A stretch of DNA of 60,593 nt from Millisia brevis NBRC 105863 (GCF_001552615.1 NZ_BCRN01000023.1:1-60593); one strand, 5' to 3'; shown: positions 45,088-55,042, numbered from the stretch's first letter. A program made the numbers and translations. The notes: a model not told the origin generated them from the letters alone.

Positions 45088-46692
45088 ATGACATCCGCCG
45101 AGGTCGACATGTTCGCCGACGCCGTGGACGGGACGACCACCCGCGCGCAGTTCCGGCAGCTGGCGGCCGAGCACCGCGTCGTTCCGGTGGCGCGCCGCCT
45201 GCTCGCCGACGGCGAGACGCCGCTGTCGACGTACCGCAAGCTCGCGGGCAACCGGCCGGGGACGTTCCTGCTCGAGTCGGCGGAGAACGGCAGCTCCTGG
45301 TCCCGGTGGTCGTTCATCGGCGCCGCGGCCCCGTCGGTGCTGACCGTGCGCGACGGCGAGGCCTACTGGGAGGGCGAGTATCCCAGCGGCGCGCCGACCG
45401 GCGGTGACCCGCTCGAGGTGCTCGAACGCACCCTGCGCCTGCTCGAATCGGAGCGGCTGCCCGGCATGCCACCGCTGACCGGCGGGATGGTCGGCTACCT
45501 CGGCTACGACATGGTGCGTCGGCTCGAGCGGCTGCCCGAGGACACCGTCGACGACCTGCGGATCCCGCAGATGGCGATGTTGCTGGCGACCGACCTCGCC
45601 GCGCTCGACCACCACGAGGGCACCGTCACCCTGATCGCCAACGCGATCAACTGGGACGGCACCGACGAACGGGTCGACGAGGCCTACGACGACGCGATCC
45701 GCCGGCTCGACCGGATGACCGCGGCGCTGTCGGCGCCCGCGCCCTCCTCGGTGGCGCGCTTCGGTCGGCCGGAGCCGGTCTGGCGACGGCAGCGGACCTC
45801 CGAGGAATACCAGGCCGGTGTGCGGCGTCTGGTCGAGGAGATCGAGGCCGGCGAGGCCTTCCAGGTCGTGCTGTCGCAGCGCTTCGAGGTCGACACCGAC
45901 GCCGATCCGCTCGACGTCTACCGGATGCTGCGGGCGTCGAATCCCAGCCCGTACATGTATCTGATGCACATCCCCGACGCCGAGGGGCGCACCCAGTTCT
46001 CGATCGTCGGGTCGAGCCCCGAGTCGTTGGTGACCGTCTTCGACGGTGTGGCGACCACCCACCCGATCGCCGGTACCCGGTGGCGGGGGACCACCGAGGA
46101 GGAGGACCAGCTGATCGAGAAGGATCTGCTGGTCGACGAGAAGGAGAACGCCGAGCACGTCATGCTCGTCGACCTCGGCCGCAACGATCTGGGTCGGGTC
46201 TGCGAGATCGGCAGCATCCGCGTCCACGACTACCGCCACGTCGAGCGCTACAGCCACGTGATGCACCTGGTCTCCACGGTGACCGGCCGCCTCGCGGACG
46301 ACAAGCACGCCCTCGACGCGGTCACCGCCTGCTTCCCGGCCGGTACCTTGTCCGGCGCCCCGAAGGTGCGCGCGATGGAGTTGATCGAGGAGCTCGAGAC
46401 CACCCGGCGCGGGGTCTACGGCGGCATCGTCGGCTACCTCGACTTCGCCGGCGACGCCGACACCGCGATCTGCATCCGCACCGCCCTGGTCAAGGACGGC
46501 ACCGCCTACGTCCAGGCGGGCGCCGGGGTGGTCGCCGATTCCCGACCCGAATACGAGGACCTCGAATGCCGCAACAAGGCGCTGGCGGTGCTGTCCGCGA
46601 TCGCGGCGGCCGGATCGATCCGGCCGGTCGCGGGATCGATCCGGCCGACGGCGGGGACGTCGAGCGCGGGTCCGGCGGCCGAGGCGCGGTGA
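45088..46692 (+). CDS. trpE: Anthranilate synthase component I TrpE
   Basis: Converts chorismate to anthranilate with the glutaminase TrpG. The 534-residue product has the tryptophan-feedback motif LLES in [19 protein letters not shown], and the chorismate-binding half with [56 protein letters not shown] and [18 protein letters not shown] precedes the ATG at 45088. The last 25 residues hold an imperfect IRP-repeat tail. GTGA overlap with the next gene. Confidence 0.95.
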   Translation: MTSAEVDMFADAVDGTTTRAQFRQLAAEHRVVPVARRLLADGETPLSTYRKLAGNRPGTFLLESAENGSSWSRWSFIGAAAPSVLTVRDGEAYWEGEYPSGAPTGGDPLEVLERTLRLLESERLPGMPPLTGGMVGYLGYDMVRRLERLPEDTVDDLRIPQMAMLLATDLAALDHHEGTVTLIANAINWDGTDERVDEAYDDAIRRLDRMTAALSAPAPSSVARFGRPEPVWRRQRTSEEYQAGVRRLVEEIEAGEAFQVVLSQRFEVDTDADPLDVYRMLRASNPSPYMYLMHIPDAEGRTQFSIVGSSPESLVTVFDGVATTHPIAGTRWRGTTEEEDQLIEKDLLVDEKENAEHVMLVDLGRNDLGRVCEIGSIRVHDYRHVERYSHVMHLVSTVTGRLADDKHALDAVTACFPAGTLSGAPKVRAMELIEELETTRRGVYGGIVGYLDFAGDADTAICIRTALVKDGTAYVQAGAGVVADSRPEYEDLECRNKALAVLSAIAAAGSIRPVAGSIRPTAGTSSAGPAAEAR

Positions 46693-47414
46693 ACGCCGGA
46701 CGCCTCTCCGCGATCGCGGTCTGGCTGCCGGTCCCGGCCGCCGGGCTGCTGTGGGCGTCGTCCCGCATGACGTGGGCGACGGTCCACTCCGCGGATGGGT
46801 TGACCGAACCGCGGGCGGACGCCCTGATCGGGAGCCTGCACAGCGCGGTACCCGCCGCGTTGGCGCTGGTGCTGCTGGCATCGGTCGCCGCGCTACTGGC
46901 CGTGCGGGGGTGGGCGTCGACGGTGATCGCCGTGCTGGTCGGTGTGACCGGCCTGGCGGCCGGCTATCCGGCGGCGACCGCGCTGATCTCCGGGATCGAT
47001 CCGCAGCGCGCCGCGGACGCCCTCGGCCTGCCCGGTCGCGCGGACCTCGACGCCGTCGATATCTCGCCGGCCGGCCCGATCGTCGCGCTGCTCGGCGCCG
47101 CTCTCGCGGTGGTCGCCTCGGTGATCGTGATCGTCACCCGCCGGCGCCGCCGCGGCCTGTCCGACCGGTTCGACCGTCGGGGGACCCGCGCCGACGGCGG
47201 AAATTCCGAACGCGGTGCCGGTTATTCGCGTAAAAAGAATTCCGAAAATCCGTCCGCCGTATCGGAAGCCGACAATGCGGCGTCGGATGCCCGCGACAGC
47301 GGTGGAGAAAACCGCTCCGCGCGTGCCGAATCGAAAACGGTCCGAGAAGTGGCCGAGCCCAGTGAAAGAGATCTGTGGGAGGCGCTCGACGCGGGCGAGG
47401 ACCCCACGATCTGA
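46689..47414 (+). CDS. Trp biosynthesis-associated membrane protein (TIGR02234)
   Basis: Membrane protein of 241 residues found between trpE and trpC in mycolic-acid actinobacteria (Rv1610-like). Four hydrophobic segments are seen at about 8-25, 53-72, 77-100 and 127-148 (starting [20 protein letters not shown]), followed by a long charged Ser/Glu-rich tail with the conserved end [13 protein letters not shown]. Role unknown; a link to Trp or its precursors is inferred from invariant position. The tail region 47180-47360 has clearly more A/T than its surroundings. Confidence 0.88.
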   Translation: MNAGRLSAIAVWLPVPAAGLLWASSRMTWATVHSADGLTEPRADALIGSLHSAVPAALALVLLASVAALLAVRGWASTVIAVLVGVTGLAAGYPAATALISGIDPQRAADALGLPGRADLDAVDISPAGPIVALLGAALAVVASVIVIVTRRRRRGLSDRFDRRGTRADGGNSERGAGYSRKKNSENPSAVSEADNAASDARDSGGENRSARAESKTVREVAEPSERDLWEALDAGEDPTI

Positions 47415-47572
47415 CCGACACGCGGGGCTTTCGACCAAGGAACTCGGCGCGTTTTGTTCGTATGCAATGGACCCGGCGTCGGCCGCATCGATCGATAGAT
47501 CTACCCTGAGTGCGCCGACGCGGGTAGGACGTCGGAAGGCTTATGCCGACGAAAGGAAACGGGGGACGGGAG

Positions 47573-48382
47573 ATGACGGTTCTCGACTCCATTCTCGACG
47601 GTGTTCGAGAGGATGTCGCGGCAAGGGAATCCGTGATCGACCTGGCGACGATCAAAGCCATGGCCGCTGACGCCCCGCCGCCCCTGGATGCCGCGGCCGC
47701 TTTGGTCAAGGACGGCATCGGAGTGATCGCCGAGGTCAAGCGGGCCAGCCCCTCCAAGGGCGCCCTGGCTTCGATCGACGATCCGGCCACGTTGGCGCGA
47801 CAGTACGAACTCGGTGGGGCGCGGGTGATCTCGGTGCTCACCGAGGAGCGCCGCTTCCACGGCAGCCTGGCCGACCTGGACGCGGTTCGCGCGGCGGTGT
47901 CGATTCCGGTGCTGCGCAAGGACTTCATCGTCGGGCCGTATCAGATCCACGAGGCTCGCGCCCACGGCGCCGACATGATCCTGCTGATCGTGGCCGCATT
48001 GAGCAACGACGCCCTCGAGTCGTTGATCGACCGCACCAACTCGTTGAAGATGACCGCGCTGGTCGAGGTGCACACCGTCGAGGAGGCGGACCGCGCACTG
48101 CGGGCGGGCGCGAGCGTCATCGGCGTCAACGCACGCAATCTCAAGACCCTCGAGGTCGATCGTTCGACCTTCGCGCGGATCGTCCCCGGCTTGCCGTCCG
48201 AGGTGCTGCGGGTGGCCGAGTCCGGCGTCCGCGGGACCGCGGACCTGCTGGCCTACGCCGGCGCCGGCGCGGATGCCGTCCTGGTGGGGGAGGGCGTGGT
48301 CACCAGTGGCGACCCGCGCTCCGCCGTGGCCGAACTGGTCACCGCGGCGACGCATCCGTCGTGCCCGCGGCCGGCTCGATGA
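47573..48382 (+). CDS. trpC: Indole-3-glycerol phosphate synthase TrpC
   Basis: Closes the indole ring from CdRP. The 269-residue barrel has [14 protein letters not shown] (catalytic Lys), [60 protein letters not shown] and AESGVRG. The ATG at 47573 is chosen because GGGGACGGGAG is directly upstream; 10 further codons are possible but lack a site. It is preceded by a 158-bp gap that may hold an internal promoter. ATGA overlap with trpB. Confidence 0.95.
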   Translation: MTVLDSILDGVREDVAARESVIDLATIKAMAADAPPPLDAAAALVKDGIGVIAEVKRASPSKGALASIDDPATLARQYELGGARVISVLTEERRFHGSLADLDAVRAAVSIPVLRKDFIVGPYQIHEARAHGADMILLIVAALSNDALESLIDRTNSLKMTALVEVHTVEEADRALRAGASVIGVNARNLKTLEVDRSTFARIVPGLPSEVLRVAESGVRGTADLLAYAGAGADAVLVGEGVVTSGDPRSAVAELVTAATHPSCPRPAR

Positions 48383-49644
48383 CCGGCGTGCCCACCGCGG
48401 TCCCCGCCGCCAGTTCCGGATTCGTCGAGCCGAGCGGCCACGAACCCGATCCGGGCGGCCACTTCGGGCCCTACGGCGGACGTTTCGTCCCCGAGGCCCT
48501 GATGGAGGTGATCGAGGAGGTCACCGCCGAGTACGCCAAGGCCCGCGTCGATCCCGCCTTCGCCGCCGAACTCGACGAACTGCAGCGCACCTACACCGGG
48601 CGGCCGTCCCCGCTGTACCCCACCCGACGACTGGCCGACGCCGCCGGCGGCGCGACCCTCGTGCTCAAGCGCGAGGACCTCAACCACACCGGTTCGCACA
48701 AGATCAACAACGTGCTCGGACAGGTGCTGCTCGCCAAGCGGATGGGCAAGACCCGGGTGATCGCGGAGACCGGCGCCGGCCAGCACGGCGTCGCCACCGC
48801 CACCGGGTGCGCCCTGCTCGGCCTCGACTGCGTCGTCTACATGGGCGAGGTCGACACCGAACGCCAGGCGCTCAATGTCGCGCGGATGCGGCTGCTCGGC
48901 GCCGAGGTCATTCCGGTGCGCTCCGGTTCGCGCACCCTCAAGGACGCGATCAACGAAGCGCTGCGCGACTGGGTCTCGCACGCCGACGACACGTACTACT
49001 GCTTCGGTACCGCGGCGGGCCCGCATCCGTTCCCGATGATGGTGCGCGACTTCCAGCGGATCATCGGGCTCGAGGCGCGCGCCCAGATGCTCGCCGACTT
49101 CGGACGGCTGCCCGACGCGGTCGCCGCCTGCGTCGGCGGTGGGTCCAATGCGATCGGCATCTTCCACGCGTTCATCGACGACCCGGGCGTCCGGCTGATC
49201 GGATTCGAGGCCGCCGGCGACGGTGTCCCGACCGGGCGGCACGCCGCGACGATCAGCGCCGGTTCGCCCGGCGCGCTGCACGGCGCCTACTCCTACCTCC
49301 TCCAGGACGAGGACGGTCAGACGATCGAGTCGCACTCGATCTCCGCCGGACTCGACTACCCCGGCGTCGGTCCCGAGCATTCGCATCTGCACGACATCGG
49401 CCGCGCCGAGTACCGGCCGATCACCGATACCGAGGCGATGGACGCCTTCGGTCTGCTGTCGCGCCGGGAGGGCATCATCCCGGCGATCGAGTCCGCGCAC
49501 GCCCTCGCCGGCAGCCTGCAATTGGGCGCCGAACTCGGGCCGGACGCGCTGATTTTGGTCAGCCTGTCCGGGCGCGGCGACAAGGACGTCGAAACGGCGG
49601 CGCGGTGGTTCGGATTGTTCGACGACGCCGAGGAGCAGGGGTGA
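48379..49644 (+). CDS. trpB: Tryptophan synthase beta subunit TrpB
   Basis: PLP enzyme joining indole and serine. The 421-residue product has the PLP lysine in [48 protein letters not shown] and SLSGRGDKD. The ATG at 48379 overlaps the trpC stop by ATGA and is preferred over a GTG six codons earlier. GTGA overlap with trpA. Confidence 0.96.
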   Translation: MTGVPTAVPAASSGFVEPSGHEPDPGGHFGPYGGRFVPEALMEVIEEVTAEYAKARVDPAFAAELDELQRTYTGRPSPLYPTRRLADAAGGATLVLKREDLNHTGSHKINNVLGQVLLAKRMGKTRVIAETGAGQHGVATATGCALLGLDCVVYMGEVDTERQALNVARMRLLGAEVIPVRSGSRTLKDAINEALRDWVSHADDTYYCFGTAAGPHPFPMMVRDFQRIIGLEARAQMLADFGRLPDAVAACVGGGSNAIGIFHAFIDDPGVRLIGFEAAGDGVPTGRHAATISAGSPGALHGAYSYLLQDEDGQTIESHSISAGLDYPGVGPEHSHLHDIGRAEYRPITDTEAMDAFGLLSRREGIIPAIESAHALAGSLQLGAELGPDALILVSLSGRGDKDVETAARWFGLFDDAEEQG

Positions 49645-50444
49645 GCGTGTCGGTACGCGGTCTGTCGGACGTCTTCGCCACCTGCCGCGCCGAGGGACGC
49701 GCGGCGCTGGTCGGCTACCTGCCCGCCGGATACCCGGACCTGCCGACCTCGATTCGTGCGGTCACCACCCTCGTCGAAGCCGGCTGCGACATCGTCGAGG
49801 TCGGCGTGCCGTACTCCGATCCGGTGATGGACGGTCCGACCATCGAGGACGCCGCCCGAGCGGCCCTCGCGGAAGGCTTCCGGGTGCGCGACGTCTTCGC
49901 GGTGGTCCGCGCGGTCGCCGACGCCGGTGGTACGCCCGTGGTCATGACCTACTGGAACCCCGTGCTCAAGTACGGCGTCGACCGGTTCGCGGAGGACCTC
50001 GCCGCCGCCGGGGGAGTCGGCATCATCACCCCGGATCTGATCCCGGACGAAGCCGCCCCCTGGTTCGCCGCCTCCGACAAGCACGGTCTCGACCGCATCT
50101 TCCTGGTCGCGCCGTCGTCGACCGAGGAACGCCTCGCCGCGACGATCGACGCCTCCTCCGGATTCGTCTACGCCGCCTCGACGATGGGCGTCACCGGCGC
50201 CCGCGATTCGGTCGGCTCCGCCGCCCCGGAACTGGTGGCGCGGGTGCGCGCACATTCCGATATCCCTGCCGGCGTCGGCCTCGGCGTGCGATCGGGGGAG
50301 CAGGCCGCCGAGATCGCCCGATTCGCCGATGCGGTGATCGTCGGCTCGGCTCTGGTCACCGCCCTGGCTGTGAGTGACGCCGCGCTGCGCTCGCTGACCG
50401 AGGAACTGGCGGCCGGAGTGCGGTCGGCTACCGTGGTCCCGTGA
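49641..50444 (+). CDS. trpA: Tryptophan synthase alpha subunit TrpA
   Basis: Cleaves indole-3-glycerol phosphate and passes indole to TrpB. The 267-residue barrel has [11 protein letters not shown], catalytic Glu and Asp in [57 protein letters not shown] and [12 protein letters not shown]. The GTG start overlaps trpB. The stop overlaps the lgt start, so lipoprotein modification is coupled to the trp operon. Confidence 0.96.
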   Translation: MSVSVRGLSDVFATCRAEGRAALVGYLPAGYPDLPTSIRAVTTLVEAGCDIVEVGVPYSDPVMDGPTIEDAARAALAEGFRVRDVFAVVRAVADAGGTPVVMTYWNPVLKYGVDRFAEDLAAAGGVGIITPDLIPDEAAPWFAASDKHGLDRIFLVAPSSTEERLAATIDASSGFVYAASTMGVTGARDSVGSAAPELVARVRAHSDIPAGVGLGVRSGEQAAEIARFADAVIVGSALVTALAVSDAALRSLTEELAAGVRSATVVP

Positions 50445-51682
50445 TGAGCGCCGGTACCACCGTTCTCGCCTACATCCCCAGCCCTCCGCAGGGCGTCTGG
50501 CACCTCGGCCCGATCCCGCTGCGGGCCTACGCACTGTTCATCATCGTCGGCATCGTCGTCGCGATCATCTGGGGCGAACGGCGGTGGGCCGCCCGCGGCG
50601 GTACCCCCGGGACCGTCGCCGACGTCGCGGTCTGGGCGGTGCCCTTCGGCCTGATCGGCGGCCGGATCTACCACGTCCTGACCGACGCCCCCAAGTACTT
50701 CGGACCCAACGGCGACCCGATGGCCGCCTTCGCGGTCTGGGAGGGCGGCCTCGGCATCTGGGGTGCGGTCTTCCTCGGTGGTGTCGGCGCCTGGATCGCC
50801 TGCCGCCGCCGCGGGATTCCGCTGCCGGCGTTCGCCGACGCCGTGGCCCCGCCGATCCTGCTGGCCCAGGCGATCGGCCGCATCGGCAACTACTTCAACC
50901 AGGAGCTCTACGGCGCCCCGACCGATGTGCCGTGGGGACTGGAGATCTTCACCCGGGTCAACAGCGCCGGTCGGATCGACAACCTCAACGGTGTCTCCAC
51001 CGGCGTCGTCGAGACCGTCGTGCACCCGATCTTCCTCTACGAGATCGTCTGGGCGCTGCTGGTCGTCGGACTGCTGGTGCTCGTCGATCGCCGCACGACG
51101 ATCGGCCACGGGCGGCTCTTCGCGCTCTACGTGGCGGGCTACTGCGCCGGCCGCTTCGTCATCGAGCTGATGCGCCAGGACGAGGCCACCGAGATCTTCG
51201 GCGTCCGGATCAACTCGTACACCTCGGCGATCATCTTCGTGCTCGCCTGCGCCTATATCCTCTTCGCGCCGCGGGGACGCGAGAAGCCCGAGTCGCTGAA
51301 GGGCAACGACGCCGAAGCCGCTCTCGTCGACGGCGACGACGCGCCCGAGACTGTGTCGGTGGGCGTGCCCGTCGCCGGTGGTGCTCAGGAGGCCGCGGGG
51401 GAGCAGAAGGTCGGCACGCAGGCCTCCTCCTCGACGAAGACGGCGTCCTCGCCGAGGGCCACCGCTTCGGTCGACAGCACGCCGACCGACGGCAAGCCGT
51501 CGACCGAGACGGCCGGCGAGCAGTCAACCGACAGCAAGCCGTCGACCGAGACCGCGCCGTCGGAGAGCAAGCCGCCGACCGACACCGTGCCATCCGATAC
51601 GAAGCCGTCGGCGGGCTCCGCCGGCGAGAACTCCGATTCCGGTTCGTCGAGCGATTCCGGCGGCGCCGCCTCCGCCGACTGA
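50441..51682 (+). CDS. lgt: Prolipoprotein diacylglyceryl transferase Lgt with long tail
   Basis: Membrane enzyme adding diacylglycerol to lipobox cysteines. Core residues about 1-280 have seven hydrophobic segments, LIGGRIYHVLTD, the signature GRIGNYFNQELYGAPTDVPWG and HPIFLYEIVWALLV. An unusual tail (about 281-413) is rich in Ser, Thr, Pro and Asp, with imperfect units such as STPTDGKPSTET and STDSKPSTET. Start may be the GTG at 50441 or ATG at 50444. At least three likely substrates are encoded here: lipoproteins at 1355, 21083 and 35312. Confidence 0.94.
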   Translation: MMSAGTTVLAYIPSPPQGVWHLGPIPLRAYALFIIVGIVVAIIWGERRWAARGGTPGTVADVAVWAVPFGLIGGRIYHVLTDAPKYFGPNGDPMAAFAVWEGGLGIWGAVFLGGVGAWIACRRRGIPLPAFADAVAPPILLAQAIGRIGNYFNQELYGAPTDVPWGLEIFTRVNSAGRIDNLNGVSTGVVETVVHPIFLYEIVWALLVVGLLVLVDRRTTIGHGRLFALYVAGYCAGRFVIELMRQDEATEIFGVRINSYTSAIIFVLACAYILFAPRGREKPESLKGNDAEAALVDGDDAPETVSVGVPVAGGAQEAAGEQKVGTQASSSTKTASSPRATASVDSTPTDGKPSTETAGEQSTDSKPSTETAPSESKPPTDTVPSDTKPSAGSAGENSDSGSSSDSGGAASAD

Positions 51683-51723
51683 GCGAGCGGCCGGGCGGTC
51701 ACCGCACGGTGCACAATGGATAT

Positions 51724-52236
51724 ATGACCTCCCCGTACGGCGACGCCTCCGGATACCCGACCCGACCGTCCTCGGGCAACGACCCGCTGCCCGGTCTCGG
51801 TCCGGCACCGTCGCCGGGTTACCCGGGGTGGGCCGACCCGCAGGCCGCCGGCGGGCCCTATCCGCAGCCCGGCTTTCCCCCACCCGGCGACTACCCGCCC
51901 GGGGGATACCAGCCCGTCGGCTTCGACCCGAACGCTCCGTTCGGTCGCGATCCGCGCACCGGTGTGCCCTACTCGGACAAGTCGCGGGTCGCCGCGGGAC
52001 TGCTGCAGATCCTCCCGGCCATCTTCGTGATGCCGATCGGCGTCGGCCGCTTCTACATGGGCTCGACGGGCGTCGCGATCAGTCAGTTGATCCTGTTCCT
52101 GGTCAGCCTGCCGCTGATGTTGGTGCTCATTGGGTTCCCGATGCTGGCCGCCGTCTGGCTGTGGGTGGTCATCGACGGAGTGGTGCTGCTGCTCGGCGGT
52201 GGCCGTGACGGTCGGGGACGTCCGCTTCGTCCGTGA
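51724..52236 (+). CDS. TM2-domain membrane protein
   Basis: A 170-residue protein. Residues 1-85 are Pro/Gly/Tyr-rich with YPQPG and PGGYQP-like units and likely disordered. Residues about 88-160 are a TM2 domain: KSRVAAGLLQILPAIFVMPIGVGRFYMG (read as SRVAAGLLQI then GVGRFYMG) and two helices, with WVVIDGVVLLLGGG at the end. ACAATG-type sequence 8 bp before the ATG suggests a leaderless mRNA. Function unknown; a similar gene sits near pykA in mycobacteria. Confidence 0.82.
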   Translation: MTSPYGDASGYPTRPSSGNDPLPGLGPAPSPGYPGWADPQAAGGPYPQPGFPPPGDYPPGGYQPVGFDPNAPFGRDPRTGVPYSDKSRVAAGLLQILPAIFVMPIGVGRFYMGSTGVAISQLILFLVSLPLMLVLIGFPMLAAVWLWVVIDGVVLLLGGGRDGRGRPLRP

Positions 52237-52331
52237 TCCGGGTTACCGGGGCGGATGTGTTGTTTGTCATTCGACCGAGCGAAACGCTCCCGGGAAACGG
52301 CAGTCGCATGGTGGGCCGGTCCGTCGCCCAC

Positions 52332-52337
52332 TAGGCT
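52332..52337 (+). promoter_or_regulatory. -10 box (TAGGCT) for leaderless pyk
   Basis: TAGGCT ends 8 bp before the pyk GTG at 52346, and no ribosome site is present. A short stem (GTGGGC/GCCCAC, about 52314-52330) abuts it and may end the TM2 transcript. Confidence 0.55.
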
Positions 52338-52345
52338 TTCCCTCC

Positions 52346-53764
52346 GTGAGCAGGCGAACGAAAATCGTGTGCACCCTTGGACCCGCTACCGCAACCGACG
52401 AACGGATACGCGAACTGGTCGACGCCGGAATGGACGTCGCCCGCCTCAACTTCAGCCACGGCACTCACGCGGACCACGAAGCGAACTACAAGCGCGTCCG
52501 CGGCGCCTCCGACTCTTCCGGCAAGGCGGTCGGCATCCTCGCCGACCTCCAGGGTCCGAAGATCCGCCTCGGCACCTTTGCCGACGGAAAGACGGTGTGG
52601 GCCAACGGCGAACGCGTATGCATCACCGTCGAGGACTGTGTGGGAACCCATGATCGGGTGTCGACCACCTACAAGGAACTGTCCAAGGACGCCCGGCCCG
52701 GCGACCGACTGCTCGTCGACGACGGGAAGGTCGCGTTGGTCGTCGAGGACGTCGACGGCCCCGACGTCTTCTGTCGGGTCGTCGAGGGCGGTCCGGTCAG
52801 CAACAACAAGGGCGTGTCACTGCCCGGTATGAACGTGTCGGTTCCGGCGCTGTCGGAGAAGGACATCGACGACCTCGAGTTCGCGCTGGGCCTCGGGATC
52901 GACCTGGTGGCCCTGTCCTTCGTGCGCTCCCCGGCCGACATCGAACTCGTCCACGAGATCATGGATCGTGTCGGTCGCCGTGTGCCGGTGATCGCCAAGC
53001 TCGAGAAGCCCGAGGCGATCGACAACCTCGAGGCGATCGTGTTGGCCTTCGACGCGGTGATGGTCGCCCGCGGCGACCTCGGCGTCGAGCTCCCGCTCGA
53101 GCAGGTGCCGCTGGTGCAGAAGCGGGCCATCGAGATCGCCCGGGCCAACGCGAAGCCGGTGATCGTGGCAACGCAGATGCTCGAATCGATGATCGAGAAC
53201 TCGCGCCCCACCCGCGCCGAGGCCTCCGACGTCGCCAACGCGGTGCTCGACGGCACCGACGCGGTGATGCTCTCCGGCGAGACGTCGGTCGGCAAGTACG
53301 TCATGGAGACCGTCCGCACCATGGCGCGGATCGTCGAGACGGTGGAGAACGACGGAGGCGGCGTGCCGCCCCTGCCGCATACCCCGCGGACCAAGCGCGG
53401 CGTGATCTCCTACGCCGCCCGCGACATCGGTGAGCGTCTCGACGCGAACGCGTTGGTCGCCTTCACCCAGTCGGGTGACACCGTGCGCCGCCTGGCCCGA
53501 CTGCACTCGCCGTTGCCGCTGCTGGCCTTCACCTCTCGGCCGGAGGTGCGCAGCCAGCTCGCCCTGAGCTGGGGAACCGAGACCTTCCTGGTCCCGCACG
53601 TGCAGTCGACCGATGAGATGGTCGACATGGTCGACAAGGCGCTGCTGGGTCTCGAACGCTACAAGCGCGGCGACCAGGTGGTCATCGTCGCCGGTGCCCC
53701 TCCCGGCACCGTCGGTTCGACCAACCTGATCCACGTCCACCGGATCGGCGAGGCCGACCGCTGA
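52346..53764 (+). CDS. pyk: Pyruvate kinase
   Basis: Glycolytic enzyme transferring phosphate from PEP to ADP. The 472-residue product starts MSRRTKIVCTLGPAT and has ARLNFSHGTH, ADLQGPKIRLG, ALSFVRSPAD, KLEKPEAIDNL, the catalytic MVARGDLGVELP, ATQMLESMIENSRPTRAEASDVANAVLDG (read as ATQMLESM then TRAEASDVANAV) and SGETSVGKY. The C-terminal allosteric domain is complete. A hairpin just past its stop overlaps the next gene's start. Confidence 0.96.
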   Translation: MSRRTKIVCTLGPATATDERIRELVDAGMDVARLNFSHGTHADHEANYKRVRGASDSSGKAVGILADLQGPKIRLGTFADGKTVWANGERVCITVEDCVGTHDRVSTTYKELSKDARPGDRLLVDDGKVALVVEDVDGPDVFCRVVEGGPVSNNKGVSLPGMNVSVPALSEKDIDDLEFALGLGIDLVALSFVRSPADIELVHEIMDRVGRRVPVIAKLEKPEAIDNLEAIVLAFDAVMVARGDLGVELPLEQVPLVQKRAIEIARANAKPVIVATQMLESMIENSRPTRAEASDVANAVLDGTDAVMLSGETSVGKYVMETVRTMARIVETVENDGGGVPPLPHTPRTKRGVISYAARDIGERLDANALVAFTQSGDTVRRLARLHSPLPLLAFTSRPEVRSQLALSWGTETFLVPHVQSTDEMVDMVDKALLGLERYKRGDQVVIVAGAPPGTVGSTNLIHVHRIGEADR

Positions 53765-53784
53765 CCGATGCGCAATCGGCCGGG

Positions 53785-53821
53785 GTGCTCGACGGGGAGA
53801 ACGCTGATCCCCGTCGAGCAC
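53785..53821 (+). terminator. Hairpin spanning pyk end and tesB start
   Basis: Perfect 13-bp stem (GTGCTCGACGGGG at 53785-53797 with 53809-53821) and an 11-nt loop, 20 bp past the pyk stop. Its first three bases are the only standard in-frame start codon for tesB, so termination and tesB initiation compete for the same DNA. Confidence 0.7.
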
Positions 53822-54693
53822 ATCAGGCGCCGTTCGACGACCTCGAGGTCCTGCTGGACGTCCTCGACGTCGCCGACAGCGGTGGCGACCGGTTCATCGG
53901 CCGGCACCCGCGCCGGGTCGGCTCGCGCACCTTCGGGGGCCTGCTGGTCGCCCAGGGGATCCGATCGGCCTGGCGTACCGTGGACGGCGACCGTCCGCTG
54001 CACGCTCTGCATTCCCACTTCATTCGCGGCGGCAATGTCGACCGCGACCTCGAGTACCGGGTCGATCGCCTGCGCGACGGTCGGGAGTTCGCGAACCGGC
54101 AGATCACCGCCACCCAGGACGGTGAGGTGGTCTTCGTGATGATCGCCGCCTTCCAGCGCCACCGCGACGGCCTGACCCACGGCACCGGTGACGAGCCCGC
54201 CGAGGTCGCCGCTCCGGAGGATCTGGCGCCGATCGGCGCACACCTGGCCGGCTACGAGGACAAGCTGCAACTGTTCGTCGACGCGCTGCGGCCCATCGAC
54301 TACCGCTACGCCAACGACCCGGCGTGGAAGGCACGCGAGAACGGAACCCGGCTACCGCACAATCGGGTCTGGATGCGGGCCGACGGAGCGCTGCCCGACG
54401 ATCCGGCCGTTCACGCGGCGGTCCTCGGCTACGCCTCCGATACGACCGTTCTCGATTCCGTTCTGACCACCCACGGGCTGTCGTGGGGGCTCGACCGCGT
54501 CGTCGCGGCGACGCTCAATCACTCCATGTGGTTCCATCGGCCGCTTCGGTTCGACGAGTGGACGCTCTATGCGACGAGGTCGCCGGCGGCGGCGGGATCG
54601 CGGGGTCTGGCGACGGGACGCTTCCTCGATGCCGAGGGAACGATCCTGGCGACGGTGGCCCAGGAGGGCGTATTCCGGCATTTCCCGCGGTGA
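53785..54693 (+). CDS. tesB: Acyl-CoA thioesterase II TesB
   Basis: Double-hotdog thioesterase of 302 residues that hydrolyses acyl-CoA. It has GSRTFGGLLVAQGIRSAWRTV, ALHSHFIRGG, RLRDGREFANRQITATQDGE, GYASDTTVLDSVL, LNHSMWFHRPLRFDEWTLYA and FLDAEGTILATVAQEGVFR, including the catalytic Asp/Thr region. The only standard start in frame is the GTG at 53785, which lies inside the pyk hairpin, and the first 15 or so residues are not conserved-looking. A downstream CTG near 53851 is an alternative start. The 3' end overlaps the antisense HTH gene. Confidence 0.87.
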   Translation: MLDGENADPRRAHQAPFDDLEVLLDVLDVADSGGDRFIGRHPRRVGSRTFGGLLVAQGIRSAWRTVDGDRPLHALHSHFIRGGNVDRDLEYRVDRLRDGREFANRQITATQDGEVVFVMIAAFQRHRDGLTHGTGDEPAEVAAPEDLAPIGAHLAGYEDKLQLFVDALRPIDYRYANDPAWKARENGTRLPHNRVWMRADGALPDDPAVHAAVLGYASDTTVLDSVLTTHGLSWGLDRVVAATLNHSMWFHRPLRFDEWTLYATRSPAAAGSRGLATGRFLDAEGTILATVAQEGVFRHFPR

Positions 54694-55042
54694 GCACGGA
54701 CTCGGCCGCGGCCGGCCCGTGTTCGCCCTCGGCGAGCCCGGCATCTCGCGCTGCGAGTTCGGCGTCTCGCGCTGCGAGTTCGGCGTCTCCTGCCGGGGGC
54801 GCCACGGTCTCGCAGGCGTCGCGGATGGTGAACAGGTCGCCGAAGGCTTCGGTCCCGAAGGCGCGGACCATGCCGGCGATGAACTTCGTACCGGGCGCCG
54901 ATCTACCGCTGATCACGCGCGACACGGTCGCCGGGTCGACGCCGATGAAGCGGGCGAGCTGACTGTCGGTGGCCAGTGCGGCGCCGCGGCGACGGTGCTC
55001 GAGCGCCTCCAGATTCAGTGCGAGCGTCAAAGACGTGGACAT
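54515..55042 (-). CDS. XRE-type HTH protein with heptad-repeat tail
   Basis: A 175-residue protein. Residues about 20-60 are a helix-turn-helix (SQLARFIGVDPATVSRVISGRSAPG). Then two and a part copies of a seven-residue unit (AELAARD) at about 87-105, then a long Pro/Ser/Arg-rich tail with no recognisable fold. The last 179 nt run antisense to the end of tesB, so either the tail is a tolerated overlap or the real protein is shorter by frameshift or later stop gain. RBS GGGGGAA precedes the ATG. Divergent from a second HTH gene. Confidence 0.65.
   Translation of the reverse strand: MSTSLTLALNLEALEHRRRGAALATDSQLARFIGVDPATVSRVISGRSAPGTKFIAGMVRAFGTEAFGDLFTIRDACETVAPPAGDAELAARDAELAARDAGLAEGEHGPAAAESVLTAGNAGIRPPGPPSPGSFPRHRGSVPSPDPAIPPPPATSSHRASTRRTEAADGTTWSD
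54740..54789 (-). repeat. 21-bp tandem repeat within HTH gene
   Basis: About 2.4 copies of a 21-bp unit (54740-54760, 54761-54781, partial to 54789), differing by one base. On the minus strand it encodes the AELAARD heptads, suggesting a helical linker made by duplication. Confidence 0.75.
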
